DNA of 10,790 nt from a bacterium (GCA_030428695.1 JAUIEM010000352.1:1-10790); one strand, 5' to 3'. Positions 1-8,749 are shown, counted from the first letter of the stretch. The notes: generated by a model not told the origin, from the sequence alone. Numbers and translations: made by a program.

Positions 1-1237
1 GGGCGGTGAGCCCCGCGGCGAGCAGCCGGCGCGCCGGCCCGGGCAGGAGCCGCAGGCGGCGCAGGGCCGGGCCGAGGAAGTAGCGCGGGTAGCCGCCGAA
101 GAGCTCGTCGCCGCCGTCGCCCGACAGGCTGACCGTCACCGCCTGACGGGCGAGAGCCGCGAGCAGGTGGGTCGGCAGCTGCGAGGAGTCCGCGAAGGGC
201 TCGTCGAACATCGTCGGCAGCCGCGGGATCAGGCTTCGGGCGTGGGCTCCGTCGACGTACAGCTCGGTGTGCGTGGTGCCGAGCGCCGCCGCGACCGCGC
301 GGGCGTGGGGCGCCTCGTCGTAGCCCTCCGCGCGGAAGCCGATCGTGAAGCTCCGCACCGGCCGGGGGGACAGCGACTGCATCAGGGCGACGACCAGGCT
401 CGAGTCGATCCCGCCGGAGAGGAAGGCGCCGAGCGGGACATCGGCGACCATCCGCCGCTCGACCGCCGCGCGCAGGGCGCCCGCGAGGCGCTCTTCGGCT
501 TCCTCCTCGGGCAGCTCCAGCGGCTCCGCCAGGCCCCGCTGCGCGACCTCCCGGGCGCTCCACCAGCGGCGCGGGGTGGCCGCAGCGGGCGCGTCGAGCA
601 CGACGAAACCGCCCGGCGGGAGCTTCCAGCAGTCCCGGAAGATCGTGTGCGGGGCGGGCACGTAGCCGTAGCGCAGGAGGAGGGCGAGGGCGTCGCGGTC
701 GAGGCGGCGGCGGAAGCCCGGGTGCGCGCACAGCGCCTTGAGCTCCGAGCCGAAGAAGACGCGTCCCCCCTGCACGCTCCAGTAGAGCGGCTTGATGCCG
801 AGCCGGTCGCGGGCCAGGGTCAGGCGCCGCTGCCGGCGGTCCCAGAGGGCGAAGGCGAACATGCCGTCGGCGCGCTGCAGGGTCGGCTCGAGCCCCCGGC
901 GAGCGAGAGCCGCGAGCAGCACCTCGCTGTCGGACTCGCCGCGGAAGCGCGCGCCCTCGGCCTCCAGCTCCGCCCGCAGGGCGCGGAAGCCGTAGAGCTC
1001 GCCGTTGTAGCTGAGCACGAAGCGCCCGCAGGCGCTGACCATCGGCTGCGCGCCGCGCTCCGAGGGGTCGATGACCGCCAGGCGCCGGTGGCCGAGCCCA
1101 AGGCCGGCGTCGGCGTCGAGCCACACCCCGCGCCCGTCCGGCCCGCGCGCCGCGAGGCTGTCGGTCATCGCGTCGAGCCGGGCGCGCAGGGCGTCAGGGG
1201 GGCCGGGGCTCGCCCAGACGCCGGCGATGCCGCACAT
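1..1237 (-). CDS. asnB: AsnB-type glutamine-hydrolysing asparagine synthetase / amidotransferase, C-terminus cut by window edge
   Basis: Family members hydrolyse glutamine in an N-terminal Ntn domain and pass the ammonia to an ATP-activated carboxylate (aspartate or a sugar acid) in a C-terminal synthetase domain. The protein starts MCGIAGVW, giving Cys2 as nucleophile after Met removal. It continues with ARGPDG, GHRRLAVID, GESDSEVLL, DGMFAFALWD and RDRLGIKPLYW. The pyrophosphate loop LSGGIDSS lies near residues 272-280 and SGDGGDELFGGYPRY near 370-385. About 412 residues are visible; the family usually has about 600-650, so the end is outside the window. The ATG lies one base after the epimerase stop, with no strong ribosome binding site, which suggests translational coupling. 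The usual NGE(I/L)YN reads NGELYG here. Next to an epimerase, a role in modifying a surface polysaccharide is at least as likely as asparagine supply; the exact substrate cannot be read from the sequence. Confidence 0.93.
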   Translation of the reverse strand, partial: MCGIAGVWASPGPPDALRARLDAMTDSLAARGPDGRGVWLDADAGLGLGHRRLAVIDPSERGAQPMVSACGRFVLSYNGELYGFRALRAELEAEGARFRGESDSEVLLAALARRGLEPTLQRADGMFAFALWDRRQRRLTLARDRLGIKPLYWSVQGGRVFFGSELKALCAHPGFRRRLDRDALALLLRYGYVPAPHTIFRDCWKLPPGGFVVLDAPAAATPRRWWSAREVAQRGLAEPLELPEEEAEERLAGALRAAVERRMVADVPLGAFLSGGIDSSLVVALMQSLSPRPVRSFTIGFRAEGYDEAPHARAVAAALGTTHTELYVDGAHARSLIPRLPTMFDEPFADSSQLPTHLLAALARQAVTVSLSGDGGDELFGGYPRYFLGPALRRLRLLPGPARRLLAAGLTA

Positions 1238-1238
1238 G

Positions 1239-2162
1239 CTACAGCTCGGTGCGGAAGGCGCGCACGGTGCGTTCGAGGCCGCGGTCGAAGTCGACCAGCA
1301 CCTCGTAGCCGAGCTCCGTGCCCGCCGCCTCGATCGCGGCGAGGGAGTGACGGACGTCGCCCGACCGGGCAGGCGCGAAGCGGGGCGCGGTCGTCGTGCC
1401 CGTGATCGCGTGCAGCCGCGCGAGCAGCTCGTTGAGGGTGTAGCGCCGGCCGCTGCCGATGTTGTAGGTGCGGCCCGCGGCCCGGGACGGCGCCTCGGCC
1501 GCCCGCAGATTGGCGGCGACCGCGTTGTCGACGTAGGTGAAGTCGCGGCTCTGCTCGCCGTCTCCGAAGATCACCGGCGGCTCGCCGCTCAGGAGCGCGC
1601 TGATGAACTTCGGAACCACCGCCCCGTAGGGCGAGCGCGGGTTCTGCCGCGGACCGAACACGTTGAAGTAGCGCAGCGCGACGGTCTCGACCCCGTACAG
1701 CCGATGGAACTGCTCGCAGTACAGCTCACCGAGGTACTTCTGGGCGGCGTAGGGGCTCAACGGCCGCGCGGGCATATCCTCGTGCTTCGGCAGCACCTCC
1801 GTGTCGCCGTAGGCCGAAGAGGAGGCGGAGTAGACGAAGCGGCGCACGCCGGAGTCCCGGGCGGCGATCAGCAGGTGCAGGGTGCCGGTCGTGTTGACCG
1901 TGTGCGAGGGGAGGGGATCCTCGACCGAGCGCTGCACCGACGGCAGCGCGGCCAGGTGGAACAGGCGCTCGACGCCGCGGACGGCGTCCCTGCAGGTCGA
2001 GAGGTCGGTGATGTCGCCCTCGATCAGCTCGATCCCCGGCGGCAGGGACGTCCTGCGGCCGGTCGAGAGGTTGTCGAGAACCCGGACGCGGCGTCCCTCC
2101 GCGCACAGGGCGGCGACGAGATGCGAGCCGATGAAGCCGGCGCCGCCGGTGACGAGATCGAT
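1239..2162 (-). CDS. NAD-dependent epimerase/dehydratase (extended SDR, GalE/WbpP-like), apparent ATC start
   Basis: Extended short-chain dehydrogenases of this type use NAD to epimerise or dehydrate UDP- or dTDP-sugars in the cytoplasm. Counting from the proposed start, the nucleotide-binding motif VTGGAGFIGSH is at residues 4-14, SSSAYGD at 114-120 and the catalytic YAAQK (Tyr138, Lys142) at 138-142. They are followed by RYFNVFGPRQNPRSPYGAV, FGDGEQSRDFTYVDN and YNIGSGR, as in UDP-GlcNAc/UDP-Glc C4-epimerases. The frame is open up to an ATG at 2333, but those extra 57 residues are not fold-like and cover a hairpin and a putative promoter. A GGAGGAA ribosome binding site (2174-2168) sits 5 bases before ATC at 2162. 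That start gives 307 residues, the usual family length. The nearest upstream in-frame start is a GTG at 2261. The amidotransferase gene follows after one base. Family is certain; substrate and start codon are not. Confidence 0.88.
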   Translation of the reverse strand: MDLVTGGAGFIGSHLVAALCAEGRRVRVLDNLSTGRRTSLPPGIELIEGDITDLSTCRDAVRGVERLFHLAALPSVQRSVEDPLPSHTVNTTGTLHLLIAARDSGVRRFVYSASSSAYGDTEVLPKHEDMPARPLSPYAAQKYLGELYCEQFHRLYGVETVALRYFNVFGPRQNPRSPYGAVVPKFISALLSGEPPVIFGDGEQSRDFTYVDNAVAANLRAAEAPSRAAGRTYNIGSGRRYTLNELLARLHAITGTTTAPRFAPARSGDVRHSLAAIEAAGTELGYEVLVDFDRGLERTVRAFRTEL

Positions 2163-2167
2163 CGCGC

Positions 2168-2174
2168 TTCCTCC
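2168..2174 (-). promoter_or_regulatory. Ribosome binding site of the epimerase gene
   Basis: The minus strand reads GGAGGAA, near-perfect complementarity to the 16S rRNA tail. It is 7 bases (from GGAGG) before an in-frame ATC at 2162-2160, where the Rossmann fold should begin. No in-frame ATG, GTG or TTG lies at a usable distance. Confidence 0.6.
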
Positions 2175-2191
2175 GCAGAGATCGAGGTCCC

Positions 2192-2220
2192 AGGGTAGCG
2201 AGCGGACGGAAGTCGGACAA
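2192..2220 (-). promoter_or_regulatory. Putative sigma-70-type promoter of the epimerase-asnB pair
   Basis: On the minus strand a -35 box TTGTCC (2220-2215, 4 of 6 consensus) is separated by exactly 17 bases from a -10 box TACCCT (2197-2192, 3 of 6). Transcription would begin near 2185, about 23 bases before the proposed ATC start and just upstream of the GGAGGAA site. If real, it rules out the upstream in-frame starts at 2333, 2303 and 2261. The -10 match is weak. Confidence 0.4.
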
Positions 2221-2242
2221 GAGCGCCAGTGGTGGCCTGCGC

Positions 2243-2270
2243 TGCCGGCGTCCGACCACACGGTCCGGCA
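2243..2270. repeat. Imperfect inverted repeat upstream of the epimerase promoter
   Basis: The ends TGCCGG (2243-2248) and CCGGCA (2265-2270) are exact reverse complements. An alternative inner pairing joins CCGACC (2252-2257) with GGTCCGG (2262-2268) with one bulge. It lies about 23 bases upstream of the putative -35 box. It could be an operator or part of the end of the DUF1800 transcript; chance is also possible in such GC-rich DNA. Confidence 0.3.
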
Positions 2271-2304
2271 GGGTAGGCTCCAGCGAGGAGCGCGCCGCCC
2301 CATC

Positions 2305-2328
2305 GCAAACGCGGCCCCCGCGGGCCGC
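2305..2328 (-). terminator. Possible weak terminator after the DUF1800 gene
   Basis: GCGGCCC (2322-2328 in the complementary reading) and its complement at 2311-2317 form a perfect 7-bp GC stem with a 4-base loop. On the minus strand it is followed by GTTTGC, so the U-tract is only three bases. It begins 27 bases after the DUF1800 stop. It lies within the longest possible epimerase frame, which argues against that long start. Confidence 0.35.
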
Positions 2329-2355
2329 GTCATGAGCTCGCCTGGAAGAGAGGCG

Positions 2356-3948
<1,593 letters not shown>

Positions 3949-3957
3949 GGCGACGTG

Positions 3958-3962
3958 CTCCT
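3958..3962 (-). promoter_or_regulatory. Ribosome binding site deciding the TTG start of the DUF1800 gene
   Basis: AGGAG on the minus strand lies 9 bases before TTG (3948-3946). There is no closer ATG or GTG that keeps the signal peptide, so this site supports the rare start codon. Confidence 0.6.
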
Positions 3963-4011
3963 ATGGGAAACGGCGGAGGGCCGGCGGTGGTGGATCGGAA
4001 AGCTCTTCTGT

Positions 4012-4017
4012 TATTCT
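4012..4017 (+). promoter_or_regulatory. Possible -10 box for the acetyltransferase-peptidase pair
   Basis: TATTCT (4 of 6 of TATAAT) stands out in an otherwise GC-rich divergent spacer (3949-4084). No convincing -35 box is seen at 16-18 bases upstream. If used, it gives a leader of about 60 bases carrying the inverted repeat at 4021-4049. Confidence 0.25.
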
Positions 4018-4020
4018 GAC

Positions 4021-4049
4021 GCCCAGGGCGAGAAGCCGCAAGCCTGGGC
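4021..4049. repeat. 7-bp inverted repeat in the divergent spacer
   Basis: GCCCAGG (4021-4027) and CCTGGGC (4043-4049) are exact reverse complements separated by 15 bases. It lies between the possible -10 box and a GAGGAG at 4056-4061. It could fold in the 5' leader of the plus-strand transcript or serve as a binding site between the divergent genes. No function can be assigned. Confidence 0.4.
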
Positions 4050-4084
4050 TGTATCGAGGAGACGTCCGAGCGGGCGCAGATGTC

Positions 4085-4531
4085 ATGGATGAATTTTCGA
4101 CCCCCGCGGACAACCTCCTGACCGTCTCCGACGTCTCCTGGGACGAGGCCGGCGATGAGCTGTTCGCGCTGCGCTGCGAGGTCTTCGTCGACGAGCAGAA
4201 GGTCCCCCTGGAGGAAGAGCTCGACGACGACGACCCCCCGAGCCGGCACGTCCTCGCCCGGCTCGGCGAGGAGGTCGTCGGCTGCGGGCGGCTGACCCCC
4301 TCCGGCGCGATCGGCCGCATGGCGGTCAAGAGGAGCGTCCGGGGCCGCGGCGTCGGCCGCGCGATCATCGAGCGGCTGCTCGCCATCGCCGCCGAGGAAG
4401 GGCGGCGCAGCCTGGTGCTCAGCGCCCAGGTGCACGCCCTCGACTTCTACGCCCGCTTCGGCTTCGTCGCCGAGGGGCCGGTCTACGACGAGGTCGACAT
4501 CCCGCACCGGAAGATGCGCAGGGAGCTGTGA
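4085..4531 (+). CDS. GNAT family N-acetyltransferase (ElaA/YjcF-like)
   Basis: A 148-residue single-domain GNAT acetyltransferase, which would move an acetyl group from acetyl-CoA to an unknown amine. Early residues ALRCEVFVDEQKVPLEEELDD match the (R)xxVFxxEQxVP(x)xxExD signature of the ElaA/YjcF-like group. The acetyl-CoA pyrophosphate-binding loop is VRGRGVGRAI, preceded by IGRMAVKRS. LDFYARFGFVAEGPVYDEVDIPH forms the C-terminal family motif, quoted here as positions 121-143 approximately. The ATG at 4085 is chosen because the protein there has normal family length; the open frame continues upstream to 3788 across the opposite gene. The only purine-rich site, GAGGAG at 4056-4061, is 23 bases away, too far for a usual ribosome binding site. 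The stop overlaps the start of the peptidase gene by one base. Confidence 0.87.
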   Translation: MDEFSTPADNLLTVSDVSWDEAGDELFALRCEVFVDEQKVPLEEELDDDDPPSRHVLARLGEEVVGCGRLTPSGAIGRMAVKRSVRGRGVGRAIIERLLAIAAEEGRRSLVLSAQVHALDFYARFGFVAEGPVYDEVDIPHRKMRREL

Positions 4532-5553
4532 TGGCGGAAGCGACCGTGAAGAAGAAACGCCGCTGGCGTTGGATCATCCTGCGCCTCGTCATCCTGTTCG
4601 GGACGCTCGCCGGCTTCGTCGCCTGGATGGTCGTGATGCCGGGCGCCTCCCACACCGGCCCGCTGCCCGCGCTGACGCCCGCCCAGCAGGTCTGCGCCGC
4701 CCGCCTGCGCGCCGACGTCGAGCACCTCGCCGGGACGATCGGCGAGCGCAGCCTCGACCGCGGCGTGGTCTCGCTCGCGCGGGCCGCGGAGTGGCTGGAG
4801 AGCCGCTTCGCCGAGCTCGGCGACAGCGTCGTGAGCCAGACCTTCACGGTCGGGACGCACACCGTCCGCAACCTCGAGGTCGAGCGGCGCGGCACGACCC
4901 GCCCCGAGGAGATCGTTCTGCTCGGCGCCCATTACGACACCGTCCCCGGCTGCCCCGGCGCCGACGACAACACCAGCGGCTGCGCGGCCCTGCTCGAGCT
5001 CGCGCGCCAGCTCCAGGGCGAAGAGCACGCCCGCACGCTGCGCTTCGTCGCCTTCGTCAACGAGGAGCCCCCGTACTTCGAGACCGCCGCGATGGGCAGC
5101 CGGGTGTACGCCGAACGCAGCGCGCAGCGGGAGGAGGCGATCGTCGCGATGCTCTCCCTCGAGACGCTCGGCTACTACGACACGACGCCGGGCAGCCAGC
5201 GCTACCCCTCGCCCTTCGACTGGCTGTATCCGGACACCGGCGACTTCATCGCCTTCGTCGGCGAGCTCGGCTCGCGCTCGCTGGTGCGCCAGGTCGTCGG
5301 CACCTTCCGGGACTCCGCCGCCTTCCCGAGCGAGGGAGTCGCCGCGCCCGGCTGGATCCCGGGCATCGACTGGTCCGACCACGCCTCGTTCAGCCGGCTG
5401 GGCTTCCCCGCGGTGATGGTCACCGACACCGCGCCCTTCAGGAATCCGCACTACCACCAGGTCAGCGACCGTCCCGACAGCCTCGACTACGAGCGCTTCG
5501 CCCGGGTCGTCGAGGGTCTGGCGGCGGTGGTGCGCGCGCTGGCGGGGGAATAG
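4531..5553 (+). CDS. Membrane-anchored M28 family zinc peptidase
   Basis: A 340-residue M28 metallopeptidase, a family of mostly aminopeptidases using two zinc ions. A lysine/arginine-rich start (residues 7-13) precedes one hydrophobic helix (about 15-36), predicting an N-terminal anchor with the catalytic domain outside the cytoplasm. Expected metal and catalytic residues are visible: His134 in GAHYDTV, Asp145 in GADDNTSG, Glu178 (general base) and Glu179 in FVNEEPPYF, Glu211 in SLETLGYY at the usual Asp/Glu ligand position, and His309 in NPHYHQVSDRPDSLDY. All appear intact. ATG at 4531 shares its A with the TGA of the acetyltransferase gene, and AGGGAG (4520-4525) is 5 bases upstream; a GTG directly before it is a less likely start. 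The pair is probably one operon. The substrate is unknown. Confidence 0.93.
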   Translation: MAEATVKKKRRWRWIILRLVILFGTLAGFVAWMVVMPGASHTGPLPALTPAQQVCAARLRADVEHLAGTIGERSLDRGVVSLARAAEWLESRFAELGDSVVSQTFTVGTHTVRNLEVERRGTTRPEEIVLLGAHYDTVPGCPGADDNTSGCAALLELARQLQGEEHARTLRFVAFVNEEPPYFETAAMGSRVYAERSAQREEAIVAMLSLETLGYYDTTPGSQRYPSPFDWLYPDTGDFIAFVGELGSRSLVRQVVGTFRDSAAFPSEGVAAPGWIPGIDWSDHASFSRLGFPAVMVTDTAPFRNPHYHQVSDRPDSLDYERFARVVEGLAAVVRALAGE

Positions 5554-5563
5554 GACGCCCTAT
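5550..5563. repeat. Small inverted repeat holding both convergent stop codons
   Basis: ATAGG (5550-5554) and CCTAT (5559-5563) pair around a 4-base loop. The TAG of the peptidase gene and the TAG of the PEP carboxylase gene lie in opposite arms. The stem is short and has no T-run, so it is unlikely to be an efficient terminator, though it sits where a bidirectional one is expected. Confidence 0.3.
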
Positions 5564-8250
5564 CCGGTGTTCTGCATCCCCCGGGCGATGCCCCGCACCG
5601 TCGTGTACAGCGCCTCGGCCAGCGGCCCCTCGGGCCGGCCGGCGGCGCGCCAGCGGCCGAGGAGCTCGACCTGCAGCAGGCTCATCGGGTCGACGTAGGG
5701 GTTGCGCAGCGCGATCGCGCGCCGCAGCACCGGATCGTCCTCGAGCAGCGCGCCGACCCCGCGGATGGCGAGGATCTCCCGGCAGGTGCGCGCGTGCTCC
5801 TCGCGGATACGGGTGAACAGCGGCGCGCCTGCCTCGCCCGCGAAGGCGACGTAGCGCTCGGCGATCGCGAGGTCGACCTTGGCGAGGACCATCTCGACAT
5901 CGGAGAGCACGGTGGCGAAGAACGGCCAGCCCTCGACCATCGCCCGCAGCCGCTCGGCGCCGAAGCGCTCGCGCGCCGCTTCGAGCCCGCGGCCGACGCC
6001 GAACCAGCCGGGCAGGATCAGGCGGGTCTGCGTCCAGGCGAAGACCCAGGGGATCGCCCGCAGGTCGGCGATGCCGGACTGTTTCCGCCGCGAGGCCGGC
6101 CGGGAGCCGATCTTCAGGCGCTCGATGACGTCGATCGGGGTCGCGTCGCGGAAGAACTGCAGGAAGCCGGGCGTCTCGTAGACCAGCCTCCGGAACAGCG
6201 CGCGGCTCTCGGCGGCGATTGCGTCCATCGCCTCGCGCCACGGCGCGGACGGGGCGGACGCGGGCCGGCAGCTCGCCTCGATCTGGGCGCCGACCGCGAG
6301 CTCGAGGGAGCGCAACGCGATGTCCCGCAGGCCGTACTTCGCGTTGATGATCTCGCCCTGCTCGGTCACCCGCAGCCGACCGCGGGTCGTCCCGGGCGGC
6401 TCGGCGAGGATCGCCGCGCGCGGCTTGCTGCCGCCGCGGCTGATGCTGCCGCCGCGGCCGTGGAAGAGGGCGAGGCGCACGCCGCAGCGGGCCGCTTCCG
6501 CCGCCAGCTCCTCCTGGGCGCGGTACAGGGCCCAGCGCGAGGCGGCGAGCCCGGAGTCCTTCGAGCTGTCCGAGTAGCCGAGCATGATCACCTGGCGATC
6601 GTCGCCGAGGTGCGCGCGGTAGACCGGATCGTCGAGCAGCGCGCGCAGGGTTCCGCCACAGCCGCGCAGGTCGTCGACGGTCTCGAACAGCGGCGCGATC
6701 GCGAGCGGCACCCGCCCGTCCGCGCCGCGTAACCCCGCCCGACGGGCGAGGTACAGCACGGCGAGGGCGTCGTCGGGCCCCTGGGCCATGCTGATGATGT
6801 AGGGGCCGACCGCCCGCGTGCCGAAGCGCGCGAGGCCCTCGCCGATCGCGCGCAGCACCTCGCGCTGCTCCTGGCAGGCCACGCTCTCCGGCCAGGGCGC
6901 GTCGGGATCCTGCGGGGCCGTCAGCGCCGCCGTCAGCAGGGCGGTGCGCTCGGGGCCGGGCAGCGTCTCGAAGTCCGGCCGGCCGAGCAGGGCGCCGACG
7001 ACCTGGCGGTGGACGAGGGCGTCCTGGCGGATGTCGAGGGTCGCGAGGTGGAAGCCGAAGGTCTCGACCCGGCGCAGCAGCCGCCGCACCCGGTACAGGC
7101 CCGCGCTCTGGCCGCGATGGGCGCGCAGGCTCGCCGCGATCAGGGACAGGTCGGCGTGGAGCACCTCCGGCCCCTCGTAGCCGCTCGGCCGCCCGTGCTC
7201 CCGGGCGTCGAGCCGGGCCCCGATCTGGCTGAGGAAGATGCGGTAGGGCATGTCCGCATAGCGCAGGGGCAGGTTCGCCGTCGCCTCGGGCACCAGCTTC
7301 TCGTAGGCGGCGCTGCGCTCCGCCAGCGCGGGCTCGATCGCGACCCGCCCGCGCGACTGGCTCAGGGCCTCGAACAGCTCGCCGAGCTCGGCGCGGTAGC
7401 GGCGCAGGATGATCGACTGGTGGCGCGCGAGCCCCGCCCGGATCGTCGCCGAGCCGACGTTCGGGTTGCCGTCCATGTCGCCGCCGACCCAGGAGCCGAA
7501 GGACAGCGGCAACACCGGCAGGGACAGCCCGAACGAGGTCTGCAGTGCCTCCTCGAGGCTGCGGTAGAAGGCCGGGATGATCCGGTACACGACATCGCTG
7601 AGGTAGAACATCAGCGTCTCGAGCTCCTCGGCGACGCTCGGGCGCTCGCTGAGGTGCTCGTCGGTCTGCCAGCTCAGCGAGACCTCCTCGCGGATGCGCC
7701 CGAGGGCCGAGCGCTGCTCGAGAGGAATCAGCCGCGCCGGCTCGAGCCGGTCGACCAGGGCCCGGGCGATGCGCTGCTCCTTGCGCAGCAGCGTGCGCCG
7801 CACCGCCTCGGTGGGGTGGGCGGTGAACACCGGCTCGAAGCTGAGCTCGGAGAGGGCGCCCGCCAGCTCGTCGGCGCCGACGCCGGCCGCCTTCAGCCGC
7901 TCGAGCACGTCGCCCAGGCTGCCGGCCTGCGGCTGATCGCCGCGCAGGTACTCGCGGCGACGGCGGATGCGGTGGACGCGCTCGGCGAGGTTGACCAGCC
8001 GGAAGTAGGCGGAGAAGGCGCGCACCAGCTGCTCGGCCTCCGCCGGCTCGAGCCCTTCGAGCGCGTCCTGCAGCGCGTCGGCGCCGTGCTCCGCGGCGCG
8101 GTAGCCGCGGGCGAGCTGGCGCACGCGCTCGACACGCTCGAAGAAGGCCGGTCCGCGTTGCTCGGCGAGGACCTCCCCGAGTAGGGCACCGAGGGTGCGG
8201 ACATCGTCGCGCAGGGGCTGGTCACGGTCGCGGAAGCTCGGCGTCGGCAT
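5560..8250 (-). CDS. ppc: Phosphoenolpyruvate carboxylase
   Basis: Cytosolic enzyme that carboxylates phosphoenolpyruvate with bicarbonate to oxaloacetate and phosphate, refilling the TCA cycle. The 896-residue length is typical (about 880-950). Catalytic landmarks are intact: FTAHPTE (His145) at 142-148, GSWVGGDMDGNPNV at 252-265, GYSDSSKDSG at 558-567, FHGRGG with the catalytic arginine at 596-601, LRVTEQGE at 626-633, LRAIPWVFAWTQ at 730-741 and the conserved C-terminus MQNTG at 892-896, which reaches the active site and aspartate site. The loop after FHGRGG reads SISRGGSKP rather than the SIGRGGAP of E. coli, so it belongs to a different clade. Allosteric control by acetyl-CoA and aspartate is common in the family and not shown here. 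The ATG has AGGAG (8259-8255) 4-5 bases upstream. The gene follows the MauE-like gene after 61 bases, so separate or shared transcription are both possible. Confidence 0.97.
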   Translation of the reverse strand: MPTPSFRDRDQPLRDDVRTLGALLGEVLAEQRGPAFFERVERVRQLARGYRAAEHGADALQDALEGLEPAEAEQLVRAFSAYFRLVNLAERVHRIRRRREYLRGDQPQAGSLGDVLERLKAAGVGADELAGALSELSFEPVFTAHPTEAVRRTLLRKEQRIARALVDRLEPARLIPLEQRSALGRIREEVSLSWQTDEHLSERPSVAEELETLMFYLSDVVYRIIPAFYRSLEEALQTSFGLSLPVLPLSFGSWVGGDMDGNPNVGSATIRAGLARHQSIILRRYRAELGELFEALSQSRGRVAIEPALAERSAAYEKLVPEATANLPLRYADMPYRIFLSQIGARLDAREHGRPSGYEGPEVLHADLSLIAASLRAHRGQSAGLYRVRRLLRRVETFGFHLATLDIRQDALVHRQVVGALLGRPDFETLPGPERTALLTAALTAPQDPDAPWPESVACQEQREVLRAIGEGLARFGTRAVGPYIISMAQGPDDALAVLYLARRAGLRGADGRVPLAIAPLFETVDDLRGCGGTLRALLDDPVYRAHLGDDRQVIMLGYSDSSKDSGLAASRWALYRAQEELAAEAARCGVRLALFHGRGGSISRGGSKPRAAILAEPPGTTRGRLRVTEQGEIINAKYGLRDIALRSLELAVGAQIEASCRPASAPSAPWREAMDAIAAESRALFRRLVYETPGFLQFFRDATPIDVIERLKIGSRPASRRKQSGIADLRAIPWVFAWTQTRLILPGWFGVGRGLEAARERFGAERLRAMVEGWPFFATVLSDVEMVLAKVDLAIAERYVAFAGEAGAPLFTRIREEHARTCREILAIRGVGALLEDDPVLRRAIALRNPYVDPMSLLQVELLGRWRAAGRPEGPLAEALYTTVRGIARGMQNTG

Positions 8251-8311
8251 GGTTCTCCTGGGACGGGGAGTGTCTCCAGCGTAGGAAATCCCCGCGGCCG
8301 CCGCCAGCCCC

Positions 8312-8749
8312 TCAGGCCCCGGACGGCGCCTGATCCTGCCCGGACCCGCGGGCGCGCGGAGGGTTCCACACCAGCCACAGGGCGAGGGCGAGGAGGAAGA
8401 CGTTGAGCGCGAGGTTCCAGCCGGAAATCGGCAGGTCGACCCCGTAGCAGCCGCAGGCGATCGTCAGGCCCTTGGCCAGGGCGACGGCGATCGCGGCGCT
8501 GTAGACGATCAGCTGGGCGCCGACCAGCAGCGCGCTCGCCCGGGTCCAGATGCCGGCGGCCAGGCACCAGCCGCTGACCAGCTCGAGCCAGGGCAGGAAC
8601 AGCGCGACGACGTTGATCCACTCCCAGGGCACCAGACGGTAGGCCGTGACCTGGCGGGCGAAGCCGATCGTGTCCTGCAGCTTCCACCAGCCCGCCCACA
8701 CGAACAGGCAGCCGAGCAGCACGCGGGCGACGATCCGGGCGGCCCTCAT
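8312..8749 (-). CDS. MauE/DoxX-like four-helix membrane protein
   Basis: A 145-residue integral membrane protein with four predicted helices (about 5-22, 45-66, 70-95 and 112-128). The N-terminal segment RVLLGCLFVWAGWWKLQD resembles the start of DoxX/MauE proteins. The CGC pair (Cys99, Cys101) in ACGCYG matches the Cys-Gly-Cys-(Phe/Tyr)-Gly motif of the MauE redox-associated membrane family, named after a methylamine dehydrogenase maturation protein. A thiol-redox role is therefore possible but unproven. The start ATG overlaps the upstream gene's TGA as ATGA, and the minus strand carries AAGGAGGGGAG (8766-8756) ending 6 bases before it. The frame stays open upstream as far as 9484, but that stretch is the wrong frame of the GT-C gene and was excluded. 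Confidence 0.85.
   Translation of the reverse strand: MRAARIVARVLLGCLFVWAGWWKLQDTIGFARQVTAYRLVPWEWINVVALFLPWLELVSGWCLAAGIWTRASALLVGAQLIVYSAAIAVALAKGLTIACGCYGVDLPISGWNLALNVFLLALALWLVWNPPRARGSGQDQAPSGA

Noticed and set aside
167..1405. Plus-strand open frame (412 codons) opposite asnB
   Set aside because: Arginine/glycine/alanine-rich shadow of the amidotransferase, which has all family motifs on the minus strand.
2163..2333. 57-residue N-terminal extension of the epimerase from an ATG at 2333
   Set aside because: It precedes the usual first strand of the fold, looks non-conserved, and covers a hairpin and a putative promoter. Kept as an alternative only.
4483..5457. Minus-strand open frame opposite the M28 peptidase
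   Set aside because: The plus strand carries the complete zinc-peptidase motif set; the opposite frame shows only biased composition.
7009..8184. Plus-strand open frame (391 codons) opposite ppc, with a second one at 5794-6732
   Set aside because: Low-complexity shadow frames of the PEP carboxylase gene typical of high-GC DNA.
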